Below are positions 43,628-60,110 of a DNA stretch of 64,000 nucleotides, in pieces. Below the pieces are notes generated by a model. That model saw nothing but the letters and a program-made list of their open reading frames with translations, did no database searches and was not told where the DNA came from. The DNA comes from Tubulanus polymorphus (Eukaryota; Nemertea; Palaeonemertea; Tubulaniformes; Tubulanidae). The stretch covers positions 16,368,775 through 16,432,774 of the forward strand of contig NC_134032.1 in the NCBI RefSeq assembly GCF_964204645.1. The letters are read 5' to 3'. Every line of letters begins with the position of its first letter. The first letter of the stretch is position 1. The position numbers and the translations under genes are program-made.

Positions 43628-43792
43628 GGGTCATTCATTTATTACGTACGCATCAAGGGAGGAGGGAGGGGTCAGTGCAGTTGCGTACTGTAATGCTTAA
43701 TGTATATGAAAAAATGGCTGATTTTGTGTACAGAGGGGGAGGGGGGGTTGAAAAATTCAAATTCTATGCGTACGTAATAAATGAATGATCCC
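43628..43792. mobile_element. 165-bp MITE (family D) with CTA target duplication
   Basis: The ends GGGTCATTCATTTATTACGT and ACGTAATAAATGAATGATCCC are inverted repeats of about 26 bp. CTA precedes (43625-43627) and follows (43793-43795) the element, a likely 3-bp target-site duplication. No ORF. Confidence 0.85.
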
Positions 43793-43799
43793 CTACCTA

Positions 43800-45141
43800 A
43801 AAATCATTCGTAGTAAGCTTTTAAAATCGGGGGGCTTGTGAAAATATCCGATCACAAAACTAAACCACAAACAGGTTACTGACTTCTCGAAGCTAAGTTT
43901 GGACTCACTACTAAGGGTTAGTTAATTATTCTATGGTCTGCTGGCTGGAGTTTGAAGATTTCCACTCACTCAAAAATCTCAATCGAATCGACGCACCATT
44001 TTTATATACGATTTGAACAGTGAATCAACGAATGTCGCTTGTATTTGATGATGACGTGTGAATTGGGCGAGTGGGCTTGAGAGTTCGGGGAGGTTGGGGT
44101 CAACATTACACTCCGCAAACAACATGATAAACGGAAACTTTAATTCATTTTTAGGCCTATGGCTATCTGTTATGTGTTCGAATGGCCGCCATTGATTAAC
44201 ACCGTGACGTCGTGTGGCGCTGGTTGGTGGACCGTGGTGTCGTCTTTAAACGTTGCAACCATAAATATCATGATTGTTTTTAATCATACTAACTACAATA
44301 TGTTGAAATATGTACAAATCATCCTGAATTGTTGCCCATAAACCTAAGATTTAAAAAAAAATATACGTGAATCTCTTGTCATAATGGGATTCGAGCCCAC
44401 GTCGCAAACTATTCTTACTGTGGCATGCATGTTATCCCTGCGCTAACCTCTTTACTTATCTCTTTATGTATACTGCCATGCAATGTAGTTCACAATATAT
44501 AACGAATGTTTAGCAGTTTAAAATACGTTTTACTTATATTTGATATTTTTATTGAACTAAAAAACCAAGCCTCATTGTTGGGTTATTTTCAAATGAATAT
44601 TCTCCTTAGTAAAGTAAAGTTAGATGAGAATGGCATTTAACACCATACTAAGAAAGATGGCGCATGGGTAGCGTTGGGTTAGAATAAAGAATATTTATCA
44701 TGTGTTTAAATGACTTTTAAAATCTATCTGTCGTTTTTTTGTAAATTCGCCGTTTCGATGTTGGTTGGCGTATAACTCCTCCGAGGCAAATTCGTAAATG
44801 CTTGAGAATATGTATTGAAACGGTATCAAGTATCCCTAGTGTCATTTGCACATACTCGAGAATGAATAATCAATTCAAATTTACGTATTATATTGCGACT
44901 CTAATACATTTAAAACTTAGTTAATTTTATTAGATAATGTATTGATATAAAGTTTAAACATATTTTTAATAATTGCTGTCGATTATTTCATCATTTAGTC
45001 TCAGTCAGTCCAGACCCAGTCCAGACCCAGTCCAGTCCAAATCCGCCGTTTAAATACACGACTGATGAAGTTTACTTCCTGGTTCCAGTTACTGATTGAA
45101 AGAAAGTTTTAAGATGCTGTAACGATTACAAACAGTAAAAC
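43800..45141. other. 5' flank of the Hippo kinase gene; SINE remnant, no other gene
   Basis: 44385-44455 on the minus strand is tRNA-like (GGTTAGCGCAGGGATAAC then GGGCTCGAATCCC), a SINE remnant. A tandem CAGTCCAGACCCAGTCCAG lies at 45003-45040, just upstream of the first coding exon. No TATA box was recognised. A short ORF at 44159-44341 shows nothing conserved. Confidence 0.45.
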
Positions 45142-51898
<6,757 letters not shown>

Positions 51899-52169
51899 TC
51901 AAATAACGCCACCTTGTGCTTCCCGCTTGAACTAAAGACACTCCGCAGTTTACAATCTGTTCACCAGGCTCTTCAACAGTTCTGTCTGGTTCCGGGTCCA
52001 TGAGTTCTGGGCCCGTGAGTTTTGAGCCCGTGAGTTCTGGGCTCATGAGTTCAAGGCCCATGAGTTCTGGGCTTGTGAGTTCTGGGCCCCTGTGTTTGTT
52101 GTGTTGTTGGCTTTTCAGTGTTGAAAGAATATATGTAATGCTACAAAGTACAGTCACACACTACAGCAT

Positions 52170-53420
52170 GTATCCACTCCTAGAGAGGTATCCACTCCTA
52201 GAGAGGTATCAACTCCTAGAGAGGTATCAACTCCTAGAGAGGTATCAACTCCTAGAGAGGTATCCACTCCTAGAGAGGTATCAACTCCTAGAGAGGTATC
52301 AACTCCTAGAGAGGTATCAACTCCTAGAGAGGTATCAATCCCTAGAGAGGTATCAACTCCTAGAGAGGTATCAACTCCTAGAGAGGTATCAACTCCTAGA
52401 GAGGTATCAACCCCTAGAGAGGTATCAACTCTTAGAGAGGTATCAACTCCTAGAGAGGTATCAACTCCAGACAGGTATCAACTCCTAGAGAGGTACATTG
52501 TATCAACTCCTAGAGAGGTATCAACTCCTAGAGAGGTATCCACTCCTAGAGAGGTATCAACCCCTAGAGAGGTATCAACTCCTAGAGAGGTATCAACTCC
52601 TAGAGAGGTATCAACTCCTAGAGAGGTATCAACTCCTAGAGAGGTATCAACTCCTAGAGAGGTATCAACTCCTAGAGAGGTATCAACCCCTAGAGAGGTA
52701 TCAACTCCTAGAGAGGTATCAACTCCTAGAGAGGTATCCACTCCTAGAGAGGTATCAACCCCTAAAGAGGTATCAACTCCTAGAGAGGTATCAACTCCTA
52801 GAGAGGTATCAACTCCTAGAGAGGTATCAACTCCTAGAGAGGTATCAACTCCTAGAGAGGTATCAACTCCTAGAGAGGTATCAACTCCTAGAGAGGTATC
52901 CACTCCTAGAGAGGTATCAACTCCTAGAGAGGTATCAACTCCTAGAGAGGTATCAACTCCTAGAGAGGTATCAACTCCTAGAGAGGTATCAACTCCTAGA
53001 GAGGTATCAACTCCTAGAGAGGTATCAACTCCGAGAGAGGTATCAACCCCTAGAGAGGTATCAACTCCTAGAGAGGTATCAACTCCTAGAGCGGTATCAA
53101 CTCCTAGAGAGGTATCAACTCCTAGAGAGGTATCAACTCCTAGAGAGGTATCAACTCCTAGAGAGGTATCCACTCCTAGAGAGGTATCAACTCCTAGAGA
53201 GGTATCCACTCCTAGAGAGGTATCCACTCCTAGAGAGGTATCAACTCCTAGAGAGGTATCAACTCCTAGAGAGGTATCCACTCCTAGAGAGGTATCAACT
53301 CCTAGAGAGGTATCAACTCCTAGAGAGGTATCAACTCCTAGAGAGGTATCAACTCCTAGAGAGGTATCAACTCCTAGAGAGGTATCAACTCCTAGAGAGG
53401 TATCAACTCCTAGAGAGGTA
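52170..53420. repeat. 18-bp minisatellite 3' of the Hippo gene
   Basis: About 68 copies of TATCAACTCCTAGAGAGG, with sparse point variants (CCACTCC, CACCCCT). The 18-bp length and absence of stops give open frames of over 300 codons on both strands that are not genes. Confidence 0.98.
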
Positions 53421-53619
53421 CATTGTATCAACTTTATTTTACCCGAGAAACATTGTATTAACTGAACTCATGTAAGAATGAAAATACATTATTATACAGT
53501 GTATAAATGATATAATTATAATTAATATTCATTATAATTGTAATGGTGCTACATTGTGCTACACTGCAGCTACTACGCTAGAGTTACATGTATTAAGACT
53601 GTAGGAGTTGAATAGTGTT

Positions 53620-54000
53620 TGTGGAGAGTGCTCCCTCTCCCCTCCCCCTCCCCTCCCTCTCCCCTCCCCCTCCCCTCCCTCTCCCCTCCCCAGAATGGCT
53701 GCTAAATGTTTGAACTGCTTTCAATGGGTTTAATGCAAAAAATAGAAATATCCAAAACCTGTTTCGAGGCTTCTTAATGGTAACCTTCATCAGCACCAGA
53801 AGGGTGATAGCTCCTCCCTACAGGACAGTCTGACTGACAGAGTGGGTCACAGTACCAGAAGGGTGATAGCTCCTCCCTACAGGACAGTCTGTCTGACAGA
53901 GTGGGTCACAGTACCAGAAGGGTGATAGCTCCTCCCTACAAGACAGTCTGACTGACAGAGTGGGTCACAGTACCAGACTATATTCAATGCACTACATTTA
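53620..54000. repeat. C/T-rich run and short direct repeats
   Basis: 53630-53690 is CCCCTCCCCCTCCC-type. Then 53795-53985 holds three copies of a 65-bp unit with AGAAGGGTGATAGCTCCTCC. A retroelement-end-like GTTTCGAGGCTTCTTAATGG lies at 53760. No gene. Confidence 0.8.
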
Positions 54001-54114
54001 TTGAAAACTTGATCCATATCATGAACGTACTTAGAACTGAGGGATGGGTGTTGTATGGAGGGTCGTAGAGGCTTTAATTGTGTCATAGTTAATTAATGGT
54101 ATCCATTCACCCTG

Positions 54115-54374
54115 CTAAACATAAATTGCCCTTTCTCTCTCAACCTCTTCCTCTCACCCCTCTCTCTCCTCTCAGCCGCCTCCTCTCTCACCCCTCTCCT
54201 CTCAGCCCCCTCCTCTCTCACCCCTCTCCTCTCAGCCGCCTCCTCTCTCACCCCTCTCTCTCCTCTCAGCCGCCTCCTCTCTCACCCCTCTCTCCTCTCA
54301 GCCGCCTCCTCTCTCACCCCTTTCTCCTCTCAGCCGCCTCCTCTCTCACCCCTCTCTCTCCTCTCAGCCGCCTC

Positions 54375-54405
<31 letters not shown>

Positions 54406-54412
54406 GTGTTGA
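54115..54412. repeat. C/T-rich minisatellite
   Basis: Repeats of CTCTCACCCCTCTC and CTCAGCCGCCTCCT, about 34 bp per unit, ending in a TC microsatellite. It lies beyond the 3' end of KICS2. Confidence 0.9.
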
Positions 54413-54582
54413 TAGTGGAATCTTGCCCTGCGTTCAGACAATTGTATAAAAGACTGGAATTCACTGTGTTCCACTCATCCACCATATCAAAAACAAACAA
54501 CATCAAATCTCATTCTGTTATTGATTTTATTCACGCAGAATTTATTCATTTTCAGCACAATTTGTAAATATAATATATATGT

Positions 54583-54583
<1 letters not shown>

Positions 54584-54636
<53 letters not shown>

Positions 54637-54638
54637 GC
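54584..54638. repeat. AAT microsatellite
   Basis: About 18 AAT units just 3' of the KICS2 stop. Confidence 0.97.
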
Positions 54639-54707
54639 TGCTAAACTTGTATATAATCTTTCAATTATAAATAAAGTGAATTTTCTACCCGTGAAGAGAA
54701 GAATTAT

Positions 54708-57700
54708 TTACATTTTAGTTCCCGGTTTTAAAGCGGCAAAGATTCGAGTCAATCTTAAAGTCGACGCAATTTCATTCAATGAATTCTGAATATAGGAATC
54801 TTTCTCAGTTTTTTTAGTTTCGAAGATGACCACCAGGGTGATACGTGTTTCAATACGCGTCATGTAATACGTCTTTAACATTTTCTGAAGGAGAGAAAAA
54901 CAAAAAAACTATCAGTAGACTATGACAGGACTGGACCCAGTTCCACAGTTGTGAGTTAAGACTTAACTTTCAGTTAACTCTTTGAAAATGAACTAACTTT
55001 AACTCAGGGTTAACTCTAACTCACGACTGTGGAACTGGATCCAGAGTTCAGGGTTAACTCTAACTCACGACTGTGGAACTGGATCCAGAGTTCAGAGTTA
55101 ACTCTAACTCACAACTGTGGAACTGGATCCTGAGTTCACAGTTATCTCTAACTCACAACTGTGAAACTGGATCATGAGTTCAGGGTTAACTCTAACTCAC
55201 AATTACTGTGGAACTGGATCATGAGTTCAGGGTTAACTCTAACTCACAACTGTGGAACTGGATCCAGATTGATATTCTCTGAGGCAGCAAAGTGAATTCT
55301 GAGGTAGTTGTAGAGACAATGGCTGATTGAAGAACATTGGAAGATATCATATAAAACCCCTCAGGATCAGCCTCTGTCTGACAGAAGGGAGAATAAGTGG
55401 CTGTCCGACAGAAGGGAGAATGAGTTGCTGTCCGACAGAAGGGAGGATCAGCTGTAGGTTAACAGTTGGTTAACCAGTGGATAGTTGACATAGCGACAAT
55501 TAAAACTTTATTGTTATTCTGTGAATTACGCACCTTATCAAAGAAGTAAACAATTTTATCAAATTGAGTGCGGTCAGTTAGTTTATCATTAATCATCATG
55601 ACTACATTGGGCCAGTGATCACTGGGTCGATCCTACAATAAACAATCAGTTCATTGATTCAAACAAATAGAAGTTTTATCGGATTAAACCACGGTTTAAC
55701 GCTTACTCCGGGACATGAGAATATAGTCGGGAATAATTCTAACCCTTTCGGCGGGTCGCAGTATTTAGAGGGATGGGCGTATCCGGATCCGTGATATAGA
55801 TCCTCGATACCGTGAACATCAAACACTAGAGATACATTGAACGCATCGGTCTTCTTCTGAAACGTTGTCAGTCTGTAAATAAATAACTCAAACTGGTCAG
55901 TGAGGGGAGGTGAGTGACAGCGGGGAATGAGGGGAGGGGAGTGACAGCGGGGAGGGGAGGTGAGTGACAGCGGGGAGTGAGGGGAGGTGAGTGACAGCGG
56001 GGAGGGGAGGTGAGCGACAGCGGGGAGTGAGGGGAGGTGAGTGACAGCGGGGAGTGAGGGGAGGGGAGTGACAGCGGGGAGTGAGGGAGGGGAGGGGAGT
56101 GAGTGGAGTGACATCAGGGGAGTGAGGGGAGGATATATGACTGTGGGGAGTGAGGTGAGTGACAGCGGGAGTGAGGGGAGGTGAGTGACATCAGGGGAGT
56201 GAGTGACATCAGGGGAGTGAGGGGAGGTGAGTGACATCAGGGGAGGGAGGGAAGGATGTATGACTGTGGGGAGGGGGAGGGAGGGATATGTGACTTACTT
56301 GGAATGGAAATCGATAGAAGACTTTGACATCACTGATTTCACCTCAGTTATCGGCGCTTGTTTACTCAATATTTCAAAGAAGTATAAACTGAACTACAAG
56401 ACAAAACAATTACAGACATGAGATTCAGAGATTCAGTTCAGTGTCTCCTCCGGGTTCAGTGTCTCCTCCGGGTTCAGTGTCTCCTCCGGGTTCAGTGTCT
56501 CCTCCGGGTTCAGTGTCTCCTCCGGGTTCAGTGTCTCCTCCGGGTTCAGTGTCTCCTCCGGGTTCAGTGTCTCCTCCGGGTTCAGTGTCTCCTCCGGGTT
56601 CAGTGTCTCCTCCGGGTTCAGTGTCTCCTCCGGGTTCAGTGTCTCCTCCGGGTTCAGTGTCTCCTCCGGGTTCAGTGTCTCCTCCGGGTTCAGTGTCTCC
56701 TCCGGGTTCAGTGTCTCCTCCGGGTTCAGTGTCTCCTCCGGGTTCAGTGTCTCCTCCGGGTTCAGTGTCTCCTCCGGGTTCAGGATAAATATGTTACGTA
56801 CCTTGGCGACGAGAACTGATTTCAGTTTCATCATCCACTGATAAAGAGCTGGTGCTGCTGGAATTTTACTACCAAACGATAATTTACGGTTCTTAAAAAC
56901 AGAAAAACAATAATTAGAAAAAGTAATCAACTCGCGGCCGCGCCCCCTAGTGGCATTAAAACAAACCTCTTTATTAGGGTCTACATAACCCCAGGCGTTT
57001 AGTTTAACGTGAGCCTCTTGTAGATGAAACAATGACGGTAAGAACTGCCATAAACTCATCTGTATTTGAGCTTGTAATAATTGACTGATTATATCACATT
57101 CCAAACTGAAAAACAACAACAATTCATTCTAAAAACTCAACCTCAAATTTCAATTATTTCGACGACTTTTCATGTTTCTATTTTTACCCGAACGCAGCTT
57201 TAAGCGGTGCTAATATCGGATGATGAAAGTTTTTCTGCGTAGATTGAATGATTTCAGTAATTACAGCGAGACCGTCTTCAAACACGATCTGTTTCATTCC
57301 TGACATCGTCTCCATCTGTTCATAACTTCATAACACGTTAAGGTTCCGTCTGTGACCATGACACCCCCTCAAACTCCAACTCCCCTTCTCCAACTCCTCC
57401 CCCTCCTCCCTAATACTGTTACCAAAGGATACAAATCAATCATTTTTAATCTAGCGGTTACAAAGTGACCGAGTTGGCCACACAGATGAGACAGTAATTT
57501 CTCGATGGGAGGAATCGGATCGGTGAGATTCAGACGGCTGTGTTGATCTTCAATCTTTCTCAATTCACTGAGTAAAATTTGAAACGATGATCGCAAATTC
57601 TACAAAATAGAAATATCAAACACGATTAGTTCCTCCCTCAGTATCCACTCACAGCTAAGAGTGATCCACTCACAGCGGGGAGAGTGATCCACTCACGAGA

Positions 57701-58332
57701 GTGATCCACTCACAGCGGGGAGAGTGATCCACTCACAACAAGGAGAGTGATCCACTGACAGCGGGGAGAGTGATCCACTCACAGCGGGGAGAGTGATCCA
57801 CTCACGAGAGTGATCCACTCACAGCGGGGAGAGTGATCCACTCACAGCGGGGAGAGTGATCCACTCACGGCGGGGAGAGTGATCCACTCACAGTGGGGAA
57901 GAGTGATCCACTCACGGCGGGGACAGTGATCCACTCACGGCGGGGACAGTGATCCACTCACCGCGGGGAGAGTGATCCACTCACAACTCTTACCTCCTTT
58001 CTACCAAACCATTTCAATCCGAGGTAAACTAATGATGTGTACATTTTCTCAGCGAGGCTGAAATGTGATAATGAGTTTAACATGACCCCCCATGAAGAGC
58101 CGAAGTTTGCTTTATGTGAATCACGTTCTCTTTCCTACAATTAGAATAAACAGAAAACTATTTGAAAACCTTCCTCCTCCTCAGAGCCCTCCTCACACTT
58201 GACTCAAACACTTACAACTTTATCTTTAGCTTTATCATACATAAAACAACTGATTAAATTGAAGAATTCTTCCAGTACACTCTGTTCTACACATATAGTA
58301 TTATCAGCACCAGAAGCAGCAGCTGTCGCCAT
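54708..58332 (-). CDS. KICS2: KICS2 (C12orf66) subunit of the KICSTOR complex
   Basis: Ten exons (minus): 58216-58332, 57994-58134, 57423-57599, 57188-57315, 56967-57105, 56802-56891, 56299-56393, 55707-55872, 55534-55632, 54708-54884. All junctions are GT-AG and in frame; 442 residues, against about 445 in human. Matching segments include CVEQSVLEEFF and YDKAKDKV near the start, EKLLSHLCGQLGHFVTAR, NFHHPILAPLKAAF, QMSLWQFLPSLFHLQEAH, AFNVSLVFDVHGI, SDHWPNVVMMINDK and RIFAALKPG at the end. In vertebrates the protein joins KPTN, ITFG2 and SZT2 to tether GATOR1 to lysosomes and switch off mTORC1 when amino acids are low. The start ATG directly follows a CTG repeat. It is convergent with the Hippo gene. 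Confidence 0.95.
54933..55262. mobile_element. MITE family C with its right end tandemly amplified
   Basis: 54933-55042 is a MITE with inverted ends (GGACCCAGTTCCACAGTTGT and ACGACTGTGGAACTGGATCC). From 55043 to 55262 its right-hand 45 bp (GAGTTCAGGGTTAACTCTAA then CTCACAACTGTGGAACTGG) is repeated about five times. It lies in the last KICS2 intron. Confidence 0.85.
55905..56285. repeat. G-rich minisatellite in KICS2 intron 7
   Basis: Irregular 20-30 bp units of GAGTGACAGCGGGGAGTGAG and GAGGTGAGTGAC, ending about 15 bp from the exon 7 donor. Confidence 0.92.
56433..56785. repeat. 18-bp minisatellite in KICS2 intron 6
   Basis: About 19 near-perfect copies of GTTCAGTGTCTCCTCCGG. It ends 16 bp from the exon 6 donor. 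Both strands are open, so exon 6 appears fused to a repeat ORF if splicing is ignored. Confidence 0.98.
56935..56954 (-). promoter_or_regulatory. CTCF-like motif in KICS2 intron 5
   Basis: The minus strand reads TGCCACTAGGGGGCGCGGC, a full match to the CTCF core CCACYAGGGGGCGC. It lies 13 bp inside intron 5, next to a NotI-like GCGGCCGC. Binding is inferred only. Confidence 0.4.
57655..57988. repeat. 23-bp minisatellite in KICS2 intron 2
   Basis: About fourteen copies of AGTGATCCACTCACAGCGGG plus three bases, ending a few bases from the exon 2 donor. On the minus strand each unit contains GTGAGT, a consensus splice-donor hexamer. Confidence 0.95.
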
Positions 58333-58365
58333 CGTTGCAGCAGCAGCAGCAGCAGCCAGGCAGCA
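58333..58365. repeat. CTG repeat in the KICS2 5' leader
   Basis: On the minus strand GGCTGCTGCTGCTGCTGCTG precedes the ATG at 58332 by about 5 bp; it is probably transcribed in the 5' untranslated region. Confidence 0.8.
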
Positions 58366-58399
58366 GGACCGCGCACCAGTCAGTCAGTCAGTCTCTCTC

Positions 58400-60110
58400 A
58401 ACCTCAGCCGCAGAGTGGTGGCAGCAGGAGAGAGGGGAGTTAGAGAATGCTAGAGCCGCAGGGTTCGGGTCAGAAAAATTTAAAAAATACAAGACAGTAA
58501 TCAATCTCTCTCCTCTTGTAGCGAGAGAAACTTCAATAAATTTAAATTTACGTGTTATTTACTTTTCGTATCGGGCAACGACCTTGGGTGAAGCGCCGGT
58601 GATGACTATATCGCGGAGTACGGCCTCGGAGTAGAGAACGATGGATCCCGGACACGGACGACGGACCAGGAAGCGCACCCACCCATCCTCGCTTGCCAGG
58701 GGTCCAGTATCACTCCCGAACTCGCTTCCACCAGCCCCTTGGCCTCACGAAGCGTGATTTCATTACTGGCGCTGTTGCGCAAGACGTCATATATCGATTC
58801 GCGAAATACTTCCTTGTTCGGTAAAACGTTCGCTGATTGGTCCATTTAACGGGAAAACAAACAGAAGTCTACTGTCGGTTTGTTACAAGCGCTGTGATTG
58901 GTACGACCGGATTCTGGTCGGCTAGTAACGACTCTAACGACTCGTGAGGTCGAGGGGTTCGGCGAACAGCTTTAGCGTAGTGGGTTCGAATCCCTTGACG
59001 GGTGAAGATGCACCCGCCGAGAATGCCGGATCCAAATTCTTGACTCGAATTAATTTTGTCTCAACCGCGAGATCTGTAAAAAAGGATCATAATATTGATA
59101 CAGAAAATTGAATATTCCAAATGATTCATGATCAAAAGAGAGATTGTTGATCAAACTTCAATTTAGCTTGTGAATTGCGTCGCCGGGGACCGATCTCGGC
59201 CCTACTGCCGATTGGTATTAAACTCCCCATCTCAGCCGCGGGTCGCTGGCTCGCAATGCGACCAACGGCCTCATCACCCACACACCTGACAGGCCAATCC
59301 ACAAACTCAGTGGGCCCCGGTCAGTCACCAAGTGCCAACCAGTTATCACACCAGACAAACTCCCGACTACAATCGCTATTGCTCTATGGTCTAGTGGTTA
59401 ACTTGCTCGACTGGCACGCTTGAGGTGTCGGGTTCGAGACTAGTTAGGGTTAGGGTTACTAGATATGACCTAGGGTTAGGGTTGGTCAATCAAACTGGTG
59501 ACACTGCCGCATTTTTGCACATTTTAGTTCTCTGCAAGAAGTCTTTTTTACGGATCTGAAACCCTTCTGCGTAAGTTCGACTGATCTATAGTCATTGTTT
59601 ACCAACAATAAGGGAAGTATATAAAAATGCGGCACCAGCAGTGAGGAACAGTCACAAATAAAAAATCAGAAAACTCCAAAACGAAACTACGTTTCTGTGC
59701 CATTTTTCCACGGACTGCCGGAACCGACACGGATACGACAGCTCGCCAGCTGAGTGTCGTGGCTGAATGTATGTCAAGTTGAATCGTTAAAAAAAACAAA
59801 CGAATGACGCCCAGCAGCACTGCATAAGCTCACATTAAAATAACAGCAAGCGTTTGATTGTAAAAGGCTATAGTGTGTTCCATCTACGAGCAATTATCTA
59901 ACAAGGCTCGTAGGTTCTATTCAATATAACGGTAAGAAGCTCACTGTAGTTATCGCGACAACTGGTGATTATTCAATGGTTTATCTGGATTTAAGTTCAG
60001 ACAGTCAACGATTGGTTTTCACAGTATAAAGGAACCACTCGCGTTGTTCTCTATACCAGACAAGCTCCAAACCACAGCAAATCGAGGTCGTAACTCTACT
60101 CTGGGTAGCT
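58400..60110. other. Intergenic between KICS2 and SELENBP1, with element remnants
   Basis: 58600-58860 contains CATCCTCGCTTGCCAGGGG, the tip of MITE family E, within an ORF on minus that is not a KICS2 exon. 58925-59010 is tRNA-like (box B GGGTTCGAATCCC) and may be a SINE remnant. The divergent promoters of KICS2 and SELENBP1 must lie here; no core element was recognised. Confidence 0.45.
59270..59490 (+). mobile_element. tRNA-derived SINE with telomere-like tail (copy 5)
   Basis: Box A TGGTCTAGTGGTTA at 59387-59401 and box B GGTTCGAGAC at about 59431-59440, a head with CCAGACAAACTCCC, and a tail with two TAGGGTTAGGGTTA blocks. Confidence 0.75.

Noticed and set aside
52000-53475. ORFs of 317-325 codons on both strands
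   Set aside because: Products of the 18-bp minisatellite; an 18-bp stop-free unit keeps every frame open.
56433-57122. 229-codon minus ORF joining KICS2 exons 5 and 6 with a repeat
   Set aside because: It reads through an intron and an 18-bp minisatellite; splice sites and the human protein support separate exons.
57655-57988. CRISPR array from regular direct repeats
   Set aside because: The units are contiguous without unique spacers, the DNA is an animal intron and no cas genes are present.
58606-58845. 79-codon minus ORF upstream of KICS2, considered as its first exon
   Set aside because: It contains a MITE family E tip and does not resemble KICS2; the ATG at 58332 gives the expected N-terminus.
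59175-59423. 82-codon ORF
   Set aside because: It covers the head of SINE copy 5 and shows no conserved protein features.
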